From positions 1,240,001 through 1,304,000 of the forward strand of contig NZ_CP087723.1 in NCBI RefSeq assembly GCF_024972735.1: 64,000 bases of DNA, in the 5' to 3' direction. Source of the stretch: Halalkaliarchaeum sp. AArc-CO (lineage in GTDB: Archaea > Halobacteriota > Halobacteria > Halobacteriales > Haloferacaceae). Each line of letters opens with the position of its first letter. Positions within the stretch are counted from its first letter, which is position 1. Positions 8,361-16,759 of the stretch are shown here, piece by piece. A program made the position numbers and the translations under genes. The notes under the pieces were generated by a model. It had not been told where the DNA came from. It saw only the letters and a list, made by a program, of their open reading frames with translations, and made no database searches.

Positions 8361-9749
8361 ATGGCAGACAGTGACCGACCACAAGGGGGCGAGGAGCGCC
8401 CGCCGAACGTCTGGGAATTCAGGCTGCGCCGGGCGCTCGACCGGCAGTTCGTCGTGGTCGTCACAGCCTTGCTCATCACCGCCGCACTGGGTGGATATCT
8501 GGCCTACGAACCACACGTCGAACCAGGCGTCGAAATCGATGAGGAGACGGTTACGGACTGGTCCGAACGGACGGCGTTCGGCCACTCTGCAACCGTACAG
8601 CAGTCGAACCCGGTGTTTCCGGTCGGATCCGAACTGACGGATCGGTCGCTGTACTACACGACCCTCGCGCCGGAACTGGATGGAACCTACGAGTACCAGT
8701 ACTCGGGAAACGGCGGTGACGGCTCCGTCGAGGTTGAGATGGATGTCCAGCTCCGGTATCGATCGGTTGCAGGCGACGACGATGGTATCTTCTGGGAACG
8801 CAGTGAGCCGATCACCACTGTCGAACGGGAGGGGGTCGATCCCGGCGATCCCGTCACGGCGGAGTTCCAGGTCAACGTCTCCGAGGCCGAATCGCAGGTG
8901 GACAGCATCCAGGAGCAACTGGGGACGACGATCGGAACGACGGAGGTCGACGTCGTCGTGCACACGCAGGTGCAGGGGACAGTCGACGGTGAGGAGGTCA
9001 CAAGCGCCCACCGGCAGGCGTTACAGATCTCCCCCGATGGTTCGACGTATTCCGTCGAGGATCCGGGAACCGAAACGGAACTCCACCAGTCTACGGTTAC
9101 GCACGAAGTGCCTGCCGAGTACGGCCCGTTGCGGTCCTACGGCTCTCTCGCCCTCGTTGCAGTCTCGCTTCTGGGGTTGATCGGGCTCGGAACCGCCCGG
9201 CATCGGGGGAAGATCGCACCCTCGAAACGGGAGGAACGGGCGTTCGAGTGGGCCAGGACGCGATCGGAGTTCGACGAGTGGATCAGCCGCGGACGAGTTC
9301 CAGCCGATTCGATCGAGTCGACCCGGATCGAGTTGGAATCGCTGGACGGGCTGGTGGACGTTGCGATCGACTCCAATCAGCGGGTGATCGAGGACGTCAC
9401 ACGGAACGCCTTTTACGTTCTCGGAGAAGACGCCCACTACGTTTTTGTTTCGGAGCCGGTTGACCTCGATGAGCCGCTCTCGCTGGAGCATTCCACGGCT
9501 GTGTTTTCGGATCGCTTTACAGTTGACACCGACACCGATACCGCCACAGACTCCGATTCCGACTTTGACTCCAGGGACTCCGACTCCGAGGAGCCCGACG
9601 TCTCGGACGCCGAGCCGGAGACCGCCGATCAACCCGCGTGGCACTCTGGAGACGATCTGTCGCGACCGACGAAGCAAGACACCGGAGAGAATCCCGAACG
9701 AGGCGACGGAACCGCCGAAACGGTGGGATCTCGACCGGACGACGAGTAA
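8361..9749 (+). CDS. DUF5305-type membrane protein, partner of the signal peptidase
   Basis: 462 residues. One N-terminal membrane helix (about 31-50) is followed by a large predicted extracellular beta-rich region (60-255) with YEYQYSGN and VNVSEAESQVDSIQEQLG. A second helix (about 258-280) leads to a cytoplasmic part ending in a low-complexity Asp/Ser/Thr tail. This topology and its position 75 nt after a SipW-like peptidase fit haloarchaeal DUF5305 proteins. Role inferred: a scaffold or substrate-presenting partner in surface-protein processing. It has no catalytic motif. Confidence 0.7.
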   Translation: MADSDRPQGGEERPPNVWEFRLRRALDRQFVVVVTALLITAALGGYLAYEPHVEPGVEIDEETVTDWSERTAFGHSATVQQSNPVFPVGSELTDRSLYYTTLAPELDGTYEYQYSGNGGDGSVEVEMDVQLRYRSVAGDDDGIFWERSEPITTVEREGVDPGDPVTAEFQVNVSEAESQVDSIQEQLGTTIGTTEVDVVVHTQVQGTVDGEEVTSAHRQALQISPDGSTYSVEDPGTETELHQSTVTHEVPAEYGPLRSYGSLALVAVSLLGLIGLGTARHRGKIAPSKREERAFEWARTRSEFDEWISRGRVPADSIESTRIELESLDGLVDVAIDSNQRVIEDVTRNAFYVLGEDAHYVFVSEPVDLDEPLSLEHSTAVFSDRFTVDTDTDTATDSDSDFDSRDSDSEEPDVSDAEPETADQPAWHSGDDLSRPTKQDTGENPERGDGTAETVGSRPDDE

Positions 9750-9814
9750 CCGGGTCAAAAAGTCCCGTCGCTTGTCGGACGGCTTCCAACCTGCTACGTT
9801 GCGTATTTACAGAT

Positions 9815-10852
9815 ATGGCGACCGACAACTGGACGGCTTCGGGGAGGCTATCGACGTCTCCGGAGCATCTCGCGTTACAGCTCTCCCGGGGGACGATCGG
9901 CGCACTGACTGTGGGATTCGTGCTGCTTTCGGTCGCCGGCCGCGGGATCACACTCCAGACCCAGTTGCTCGTCTATCTCGTCGGGATGGTCGCGTTGAAC
10001 CTCCCACACGGCGGCTACGAACACTTTTCGAACCTCCGCAATCGAGGGCCCCCGTTCGGCGCCCGCTACGTCGTGTTGTACGTGGGATTCGTCGTCGCCT
10101 TTGTCGCGCTGTTTCTGGTCGCTCCAGTGGTGGCACTGGCGTTCGCGTTCGCCACGGCCGTCGCCAAGGGCGGTCACGGCGACCTCCACGTCATGGAGGG
10201 GCTGATCGGCACGGGCCACCTAGACACGCGGTTCCAGCGCGGGCTGGCGGCGTTCGTTCGCGGCGGCGCCGTGATGATTGTCCCCCTCGTGTTCTGGCCG
10301 GAGACGTTCTACACCTTCTCGGAGTACATGGTCGCCATCTTCGATCCCGGGGCCCTCGCGGCGGTCGCGGGCGGCTTCGAACGCTCTCGGCTCGTTCTCG
10401 GTGGCGGCTTCGGGCTCGCGGTCGTCGCTCATCTCGGCCTCGGGTACGCACGCGGTGGCGTTTCACGCGAGTGGCTCGTCGACGCCGGGGAGACGCTGCT
10501 TCTGGTCGCCTATTTCGCGTTCGTCCCGGTCGTCGTTGCGATCGGACTGTACTTTCCGCTGTGGTACTCGCTCCGTCAAGCCGGTCGGAGCGTCGCCGTC
10601 GAACGCCGGAATCCGGGACGGAACGACGGCCTCGCCATCCCCGTCGCGTGGGGGGTTCTTGTCGTCGGCGCGCTCGCGACCGCGCTGGTTGCGGCGGGGC
10701 TGTACGTCGTCGCGCCGAACCCCCTCGGAGGTGCGGCGTTGCTCCCCGGAATCGTCGCCTTCTACACCGTGTTCGTCTGTGTTATCGCGTTACCCCACGT
10801 CGTCGTCGGCGAGTGGCTGGACATGAAGCGCGGGATCTGGTACGTTCCCTGA
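9815..10852 (+). CDS. brp: Brp/Blh-family membrane protein, likely non-catalytic paralogue
   Basis: 345 residues, about eight hydrophobic segments. It aligns without ambiguity to the product of 17577-18638 (shared WLVDAGET, AIGLYFPLW, ALPHVVV), so it belongs to the Brp/Blh 15,15'-beta-carotene cleavage family. Of the four iron-ligand histidines known in Blh, only the first is kept (His65 in LPHGGYEH). The second aligns with Lys118 and the i,i+4 pair is Tyr251 and Gln255 (WYSLRQ against WHSLRH). The usual retinal-forming reaction is therefore doubtful, and a regulatory or carotenoid-binding role is possible. It faces the HTH-10 regulator gene convergently, at the edge of the opsin island. The ATG at 9815 was chosen over an upstream frame without homology. 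Confidence 0.8.
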   Translation: MATDNWTASGRLSTSPEHLALQLSRGTIGALTVGFVLLSVAGRGITLQTQLLVYLVGMVALNLPHGGYEHFSNLRNRGPPFGARYVVLYVGFVVAFVALFLVAPVVALAFAFATAVAKGGHGDLHVMEGLIGTGHLDTRFQRGLAAFVRGGAVMIVPLVFWPETFYTFSEYMVAIFDPGALAAVAGGFERSRLVLGGGFGLAVVAHLGLGYARGGVSREWLVDAGETLLLVAYFAFVPVVVAIGLYFPLWYSLRQAGRSVAVERRNPGRNDGLAIPVAWGVLVVGALATALVAAGLYVVAPNPLGGAALLPGIVAFYTVFVCVIALPHVVVGEWLDMKRGIWYVP

Positions 10853-10883
10853 GAACTCGGGCGGGCGACCGATGGACAGTCGG

Positions 10884-11504
10884 TCACCCGTCACCGAGAA
10901 CGGTTTCGACCAGCGTCGACTGGGCGGCGGCAAGGTGCTCTGCGAACGTCGATCGGGCGATCCCGATCTCCTCGGCGACGCCCTCGGCGTTCGTCTCCCG
11001 GGGATACTCGAAGTAACCCATCCGAAGTGCCGTTTGGAGCACCTCCCGCTGCCGGGACGTGAGTCGCTTCCTGTCGACGACGATCGGGTCCGCCCCGCCC
11101 TTCGATTTCGTTCGAACGAGGTAGCGGAGCTCCGTCTCCGATCCCGTCGCCTCGATCGCGCTGATGATCTCCTCGAGCGGTTCCGAGGAGGGGAGGTGAA
11201 CGGTCACCACGAGTTCCGACGGGTCACTCCGAACCTCCACGTCCGAAACTGGATGCCCACAGGATTCGATCACCGAACAGGGACAATCCGTGGCTTTCTT
11301 CCGCTCGACCCGGTAGACGCTTTCCCCGTTGGCTTCGAAGTCGGCCTCCACATCCAGATCCGACGGGGCCCGGAACTGTTCGGTGACGGGATCCCGTCCG
11401 GTCGTCCACTCGACTGCAGTCGCGTTCGTTCCGCTCTCGAGTGCATCTTCGACCGGGCAGTTCGGAGGATCTCGTATCGACAGTCTCGCACGAACTCCAC
11501 TCAT
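10884..11504 (-). CDS. HTH-10 (Bat-like) transcription regulator
   Basis: 206 residues. The C-terminal 55 residues form the bacterio-opsin-activator helix-turn-helix, starting LTSRQREVLQTALRMGYFEYPR and ending GIARSTFAEHLAAAQSTL. The N-terminal sensor region has two Cys residues in DCPCSVIESCGHP, hinting at metal or redox sensing, and no PAS or GAF domain. It diverges from crtI across about 150 nt and converges with brp, which makes it a likely local regulator of carotenoid or opsin genes. The inducing signal is unknown. Confidence 0.85.
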   Translation of the reverse strand: MSGVRARLSIRDPPNCPVEDALESGTNATAVEWTTGRDPVTEQFRAPSDLDVEADFEANGESVYRVERKKATDCPCSVIESCGHPVSDVEVRSDPSELVVTVHLPSSEPLEEIISAIEATGSETELRYLVRTKSKGGADPIVVDRKRLTSRQREVLQTALRMGYFEYPRETNAEGVAEEIGIARSTFAEHLAAAQSTLVETVLGDG

Positions 11505-11656
11505 GAATGCAGCGAAGGTAGACGGAGAGATAGCGTCGTCTCCTTACTGGTTAGATCGCGCGGCGGGCCGAGTCTGTGTCGCTCCCGTTCTACGTCAAAT
11601 AAAAACCCCCTACAAACCGGAGCCCGTTCTCGGTGGTCGCGCCCGTTCGTCCGGGT

Positions 11657-13174
11657 ATGGACGACGCTGTACTCCGCGGGGAATCGATCGCGATCGTCGG
11701 TTCCGGATTCGGCGGGCTCTCCGCCGGTGCGTATCTCGGCGCTGCTGGGGCGGACGTTACCGTTTACGAGAAGAACGAACACGTCGGGGGCGTCGCCGGC
11801 CGCCTCGAACGGGACGGGTTCCGGTTCGACACCGGCCCATCCTGGTATCTGATGCCGGAGGTGTTCGAGAACTTCTTTGCGGCGTTCGGGGCGGATCCAT
11901 CGGACTACTACGATCTGATCCGCCTCGATCCGAACTACCGGGTGTTCTGGCGGGACGGCGAGCGGGCAGACGTTCCCGCGGACCCTACTGCCGCTGCAGA
12001 ACTGTTCGAATCATACGAATCCGGCGCAGGGGAGGCATTGGAACGCTATCTCGACCAGGCCGAAGAAGCCTACGACGTGGGCATGAACCGGTTCGTCCGT
12101 GCCAACAGGACCCGGTTCCGGGACTACATTTCACTCGACGTGTTCCGCTCGGCCAGGGGGATCTCGTTTCTCGGGACGATGGACGACCACGTCGCGGAGT
12201 ACTTCGAGAACCCGCGTCTCAGACAACTCGTCCAGTACACCCTGGTTTTTCTGGGTGGCTCCCCCCACAACACGCCGGCGCTGTACACGCTCATGAGCCA
12301 CGTCGATTACGGGCTGGGCGTCTACTATCCGCAGGGCGGGATAACGGCTGTCGTCGACGCCGTCGAATCCGTCGCAACCGACCAGGGAGCGACCGTCCAC
12401 ACCGGAGTTGAGGTGACTCGACTCGCGCCGGAGCACGGCGGCATTGAACTCGCGACGGCCGACGGGACGGTGCAGACGTACGATCGGGTTGTCTGCAACG
12501 CGCCGATTGCGCACGTCGAACGGGAGCTCCTCCCGGCGGGATCGACGGATCGGTCCGACGGCTACTGGGACTCGCGGACGTACGCCCCCTCGGCGTACAT
12601 GTTGTACCTCGGTGTCGAGGGCGGCGTCGACCCGCTAAAACATCACACGCTTTTGTTACCGACAGACTGGGACCCCCACTTCGAGACGATTTTCGAGGAA
12701 CCCGGCTGGCCGGAGGATCCGGCCATGTACGTGAACGTGCCCTCTCAGACCGATCCCGACGCCGCCCCCGACGGCTGTGAAACCGTCGTCGTCCTCGTTC
12801 CGATCGCGCCGGGGCTCGAGGACACACCGACGCGTCGGGAGGGCTTTCGGGAGAGCGTTCTCGACGCCATCGCCGAAGATACGGGCGTCGAGCTCCGCGG
12901 TCGGATCCGAACGGAATCGACTGCCTGCGTTTCGGAGTTCGCCGAGCGGTACCGGAAACCGGAGGGGACGGCGCTCGGATTGGCGCACACGCTCCGACAG
13001 ACTGGCCCGCTTCGTCCCCGCCACCGGGCACCCGGCGTCGATCGGCTCTACTACGTGGGCGACGACACCAATCCCGGTATCGGTGTTCCGATGTGTCTCC
13101 TCAGCGGAAAGCACGTCACGGAGGCAGTTCGATCGGACGCAAACGGAAATTTCCTCGCGAACCTTATTCCATAA
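11657..13174 (+). CDS. crtI: CrtI-type phytoene desaturase / carotenoid FAD oxidoreductase
   Basis: 505 residues. The Rossmann fingerprint VGSGFGGLSAGAYLGAAGADVTVYEKN is at residues 12-40, followed by HVGGVAGRLERDGFRFDTGPSWYLMP. The CrtI C-terminal signature YYVGDDTNPGIGVPMCLLSGKHV is present. Members desaturate phytoene to lycopene or act on the 3,4 bonds of C50 carotenoid precursors; haloarchaea usually have several paralogues, so the exact substrate is open. Its position between an HTH-10 regulator and halorhodopsin, with crtY and blh downstream, points to supply of retinal precursors. An AT-rich TATA-like stretch lies at 11597-11606. The ATG at 11657 was chosen because it puts the flavin motif at the N terminus. 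Confidence 0.9.
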   Translation: MDDAVLRGESIAIVGSGFGGLSAGAYLGAAGADVTVYEKNEHVGGVAGRLERDGFRFDTGPSWYLMPEVFENFFAAFGADPSDYYDLIRLDPNYRVFWRDGERADVPADPTAAAELFESYESGAGEALERYLDQAEEAYDVGMNRFVRANRTRFRDYISLDVFRSARGISFLGTMDDHVAEYFENPRLRQLVQYTLVFLGGSPHNTPALYTLMSHVDYGLGVYYPQGGITAVVDAVESVATDQGATVHTGVEVTRLAPEHGGIELATADGTVQTYDRVVCNAPIAHVERELLPAGSTDRSDGYWDSRTYAPSAYMLYLGVEGGVDPLKHHTLLLPTDWDPHFETIFEEPGWPEDPAMYVNVPSQTDPDAAPDGCETVVVLVPIAPGLEDTPTRREGFRESVLDAIAEDTGVELRGRIRTESTACVSEFAERYRKPEGTALGLAHTLRQTGPLRPRHRAPGVDRLYYVGDDTNPGIGVPMCLLSGKHVTEAVRSDANGNFLANLIP

Positions 13175-13236
13175 CCGCAGTACGAAACGATCTTGTAACC
13201 CCGTTCGCCAGACGGTATCTTACAAGTCAGGTATCA

Positions 13237-13244
13237 GTTTTACT
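13237..13244 (+). promoter_or_regulatory. TATA-like box of the halorhodopsin gene
   Basis: gttttact, about 30 nt upstream of the halorhodopsin ATG, is the best candidate TATA element and would give an almost leaderless transcript. A Bat-type upstream activating site is expected a little further upstream, but I could not identify one with confidence. Confidence 0.4.
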
Positions 13245-13273
13245 CCGGCAGGTAGCGTGTATCAGTATGGAGT

Positions 13274-14179
13274 ATGACAGAATTACTGACAGCAGTACTG
13301 GCCGCCATCGCAGGGGGCGTACCGATCGACGCGCTGGTTGCAGTCGACGTGACACAGGGGCAGATGTACGAACACCTGCAGGAGGCGACGCTGTTGAATG
13401 CGTCGCTGTGGGTCAACATCGCGCTCGCGGGCCTTTCGATCCTGCTGTTCGTCTATATGGGGCGCAACATCGAGAACCCGCGGGCGCAACTGATCTGGGT
13501 TGCAACCCTGATGGTTCCGCTGGTGTCGATTTCGAGTTACACCGGGCTCGCGTCCGGGCTCACGATGGGCGTCCTCGAGATGCCGGCCGGACACGCGCTG
13601 CACGGTGGCGAACTCGTCCTCGCCGACGGGACGACGATACAGGACGGTGCGATCAGCATGTGGGGTCGGTATCTCACGTGGGCGCTGTCGACGCCGTTTA
13701 TCCTGCTCGCGTTGGGGCTGCTCGCGAACACGAACTTCACGAAGCTGTTCACCGCGATCGTGGCCGACGTCTCGATCATGATCACGGGGCTGGCCGCGGC
13801 GCTTACCACTTCCAGCTACGCGATGCGGTGGTTCTGGTACTTCATCAGCGTCACGTTCTTCCTCGTGGTCGTGTACATCCTCCTGGTCGAGTGGCCGGAG
13901 GACGCACAGGCGGCGGGAACCGCGGAGATATTCAACCTGTTGAAGGTGCTTACGGTCGTGCTGTGGTTCGGCTACACGATCTGGTGGGCCGTCGGTAACG
14001 AGGGCCTCGCACTGATCGAGAGCGTCGCTGTCACCTCGTGGGGGTACAGCATCTTCGACATCATCGCGAAGTACGTCTTCGCGTTCCTGCTTTTGAACTG
14101 GATCGCGAGCAACGAGGGGATTATTGCCGAGCAGTCCTCGTCGGCCGAAGGCAGTGCAGCCGCGCCCGCTGACGACTGA
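13274..14179 (+). CDS. hop: halorhodopsin, light-driven chloride pump
   Basis: 301 residues, seven transmembrane helices. Helix C reads WGRYLTWALSTPFILLALG. Aligned to bacteriorhodopsin, Asp85 is Thr135, Thr89 is Ser139 and Asp96 is Ala146, the TSA signature of chloride pumps, with Arg132 kept. The retinal Schiff-base Lys is Lys266 in DIIAKYVFAFLLLN. The B-C loop has the long halorhodopsin-type insertion (HALHGGELVLADG). It imports chloride on illumination, balancing osmotic pressure and membrane potential. It sits between crtI and bat, with lycopene cyclase and Blh downstream to make its chromophore. Bacteriorhodopsin is ruled out by the missing proton-acceptor and proton-donor Asp residues. 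Confidence 0.96.
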   Translation: MTELLTAVLAAIAGGVPIDALVAVDVTQGQMYEHLQEATLLNASLWVNIALAGLSILLFVYMGRNIENPRAQLIWVATLMVPLVSISSYTGLASGLTMGVLEMPAGHALHGGELVLADGTTIQDGAISMWGRYLTWALSTPFILLALGLLANTNFTKLFTAIVADVSIMITGLAAALTTSSYAMRWFWYFISVTFFLVVVYILLVEWPEDAQAAGTAEIFNLLKVLTVVLWFGYTIWWAVGNEGLALIESVAVTSWGYSIFDIIAKYVFAFLLLNWIASNEGIIAEQSSSAEGSAAAPADD

Positions 14180-14263
14180 ACAGCCCAACTCGACCGTCGA
14201 GGTCGGCAGTTTCCGCGGTCGCTGTCGAAACGCGTCGGCCGCCGCGATTTTTCCGGAGACAGG

Positions 14264-14467
14264 TCAGGTGCCCCGGAGCAGGTGATCGATCACCACCACG
14301 ACCAGGACGATCCCCGGGACGATTCCTGCAGTCAGCACGCCGAGTACGAACAGTGTCGCAAACAACAGAATAGCCGAGAGAAACTGGACGGGGAGCGTCT
14401 GCTTTCGATACCAGCTGAAGAACCGTTCGAGTATCGACACGTTAGACAGAACGTGTTGCTGACACAT
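14264..14467 (-). CDS. small membrane protein in the opsin cluster, unknown
   Basis: 67 residues. A basic amphipathic N terminus (RFFSWYRKQTLPVQ) is followed by one or two hydrophobic stretches (about 27-62) ending DHLLRGT. It lies antisense between hop and bat. Small membrane proteins are recurrent beside opsin genes, but I cannot match this to a known one. The open frame, hydrophobicity and start are the only evidence. Confidence 0.5.
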   Translation of the reverse strand: MCQQHVLSNVSILERFFSWYRKQTLPVQFLSAILLFATLFVLGVLTAGIVPGIVLVVVVIDHLLRGT

Positions 14468-14564
14468 CTTTCTGTCGTCGCCTGGCTCTCGGTTTCGTCG
14501 ACGCCTATTGGATGTTCCTCTCGGCTACCCGAACGCTTACTTTCGGTAGTGGTGAAGGGTAACT

Positions 14565-16556
14565 GTGCCAACCAAACGCGTGCTTCTCGCCTCGGTCGGC
14601 GAGCCAGCAAGCGAGACGGCTGCATTCCTCCGGGACCGAAACCGGTCAGTGACGACCGTCGAAAGCGCCACGATAGCGCTACGGGAGCTCGCGGCAACCC
14701 ATTACGACTGCGTCGTCACGGCGAACCGGCTCTCCGGGGACGACGGGCTGCAACTTCTGGAGGCTATCGAGGAATTCGACCCTCTGCTCCCGGTTATCGT
14801 CTACGCCGACGACGACGCCGTCGGGACGGAGGCGCTGGACCGTGGTGCCGAACGGTTCGTCTCTCGCAGCGAAACAGGAGCACTCGACCGCCTCGATACG
14901 GGAATCACCGAAGTGACGGAATCGTCGCCGCACGCGCCGGCGAAACAGGACGTCTCAAAACAGGGGCCCTCCACCGACGAAATCGTCCACGCGATCGACG
15001 AAGCGCCGATCGGGATTACCCTCGCGGATCCGTCGCTACCCGACGAACCGCTCGTGTACGTAAACGAGGCGTTCGAACGGGTGACCGGCTATCCGACCGA
15101 CTACGTCAGGGGACGGAACTGCCGATTCCTGCAGGGACCGGACACCGATCCCGCCACAGTCGCGGAGATGCGCCAGGCAATCGAACGTGAAGAACCCGTC
15201 ACGGTCGTGGTCCGCAATTACCGGAAGGACGGCTCCCCGTTCTGGAACGAAGTGACGATCGCACCGATCTACGACGACGACGGCGAACTGGTCCACTACG
15301 TCGGCTTTCAAAGCGACGTCAGCGAACGGGAACGAGCCAAACGAACGGCCGAAAAGCGAGCCGAAGCGTTGCGAGAGGAGCGCATCGCACTCGAGCGGGT
15401 GCTGGAGCGTGTCAACGGCGTTCTCAGCGACGTGGGACGGGCGCTCGTCGAGGAAAACGACCGAGGGGCGATCGAGCGACGGATCTGTGAGACCGTCGTC
15501 TCCGCCCGCGGATACGGCGCAGCGTGGATCGCCGGGACGAACGCTCCGGACACGAGAATCCAGCTTCACGAAAGCGCTGGCTTGCTATCGGACGCCGACG
15601 TCGACTGGGCCGTCGACGAGCTCCCGGACGCAGTAGGGCGCGCCATCGAATCCGGACGCGTCGAAGGTTCGAGCCTCGAACCGAGAAGCGTTGCCGAGGT
15701 CGGGCTGAACCCGGTCGGCTGTCGGCGGATCGTCGTCGTGCCGCTCGTGTACGGCCAAACCACCTACGGGCTGTTGGCCGTCTACTCGGAGGACGCCGAC
15801 TCGCTGGACCGTCGGGAGGAAGTGCTCTTCGAGTCGATCGGTCGGATGGTCGCCAGCGGCCTCAACGCGATCGAGACCACGCGGATCCTCACTGTCGATC
15901 GAGTGACAGAACTGGTTTTCGAGATCAGGGACCCGTCGTTTCCGCTGTCGGCAGTGGCGGACATGCTCGACGATCCCGTCGAGTACGTCGGGCTGACAGA
16001 GGGCGTTTCCGCGGACGAGTATCACCTGTATCTCACCGTGGCCGGCAGCGGTGGTATCGATCCGGAGGTACTCACCGACCTACCGTTCGTCGAGGACGTC
16101 CGCAAGATTGCCGACAGGGGGGAAGAATACGCGTTCGCGATCGTGCTCGAGGGGACCACACCGTTCGTCGAACTCGCCGACTACGGGGCAACCGTTCAGT
16201 CGATATCGGCGGACCGGAACTCGGCGAAACTCGTGGTTCACTCGCCGCCGGAACACGATCACGACGCCCTTTTGAAATTCCTCGAGTCGGAGTACGAGTC
16301 CGTCGAACTTCGGTCGAAACGCGACCGGGAGCGACGCGATCGGACGGCCCACGAGTTCGTCTCGGACGTGGAGTCGACGCTGTCGGAGCGCCAGTACACT
16401 GCGCTCAAGACGGCCCATCTCAACGGCTACTTCGAGTGGCCGCGACCGGTCGACGGGACGGAGCTCGCGGATTCGATGAACATCTCGAGACAGACGTTCC
16501 ATCAGCATCTCCGGCTGGCACAACGGAAGCTCGTTGGGGCCTTCTTCGAGGAATGA
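14565..16556 (+). CDS. bat: Bat bacterio-opsin activator with LOV photosensor domain
   Basis: 663 residues, GTG start. Domains in order: a degenerate receiver (about 1-110) lacking the phospho-acceptor Asp (VVTANRLSGDDG), a PAS/LOV domain (about 137-255), a coiled linker, GAF (about 285-435), the Bat-specific domain (about 440-600) and a C-terminal HTH-10 (about 605-660). The LOV core has GRNCRFLQ with photo-adduct Cys186, flavin contacts Asn218 and Asn228 in NYRKDGSPFWN, and Gln249 in GFQSD. In Halobacterium, Bat activates opsin, brp and crtB genes in response to low oxygen and light. Here it probably does so for hop, blh and crtY. A TATA-like tttcgg-flanked cttactt lies just upstream. Confidence 0.93.
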   Translation: MPTKRVLLASVGEPASETAAFLRDRNRSVTTVESATIALRELAATHYDCVVTANRLSGDDGLQLLEAIEEFDPLLPVIVYADDDAVGTEALDRGAERFVSRSETGALDRLDTGITEVTESSPHAPAKQDVSKQGPSTDEIVHAIDEAPIGITLADPSLPDEPLVYVNEAFERVTGYPTDYVRGRNCRFLQGPDTDPATVAEMRQAIEREEPVTVVVRNYRKDGSPFWNEVTIAPIYDDDGELVHYVGFQSDVSERERAKRTAEKRAEALREERIALERVLERVNGVLSDVGRALVEENDRGAIERRICETVVSARGYGAAWIAGTNAPDTRIQLHESAGLLSDADVDWAVDELPDAVGRAIESGRVEGSSLEPRSVAEVGLNPVGCRRIVVVPLVYGQTTYGLLAVYSEDADSLDRREEVLFESIGRMVASGLNAIETTRILTVDRVTELVFEIRDPSFPLSAVADMLDDPVEYVGLTEGVSADEYHLYLTVAGSGGIDPEVLTDLPFVEDVRKIADRGEEYAFAIVLEGTTPFVELADYGATVQSISADRNSAKLVVHSPPEHDHDALLKFLESEYESVELRSKRDRERRDRTAHEFVSDVESTLSERQYTALKTAHLNGYFEWPRPVDGTELADSMNISRQTFHQHLRLAQRKLVGAFFEE

Positions 16557-16759
16557 ACGGCGGCCGGTATAGCGGAAGAGTGGAATGCGTTCCGGAAGCC
16601 AGACAGGTTAGGATTGATCTCTTTGCTCGGAACGATCGTACGTAATTGCATGAGAGCGTTCTTGGCAGCCGTTTCACATGCGACCCGTGTCGGGAGGCGA
16701 CCCGAGCTCCGGCTCGCCGGAACGGTCCGGAACCACTCGAACACGTCCGACGGTGAGAA

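Noticed and set aside
13274-14179. Bacteriorhodopsin or sensory rhodopsin instead of halorhodopsin
   Set aside because: Helix C has Thr, Ser and Ala at the positions of bacteriorhodopsin Asp85, Thr89 and Asp96, and the long B-C loop typical of chloride pumps; no transducer gene is adjacent.
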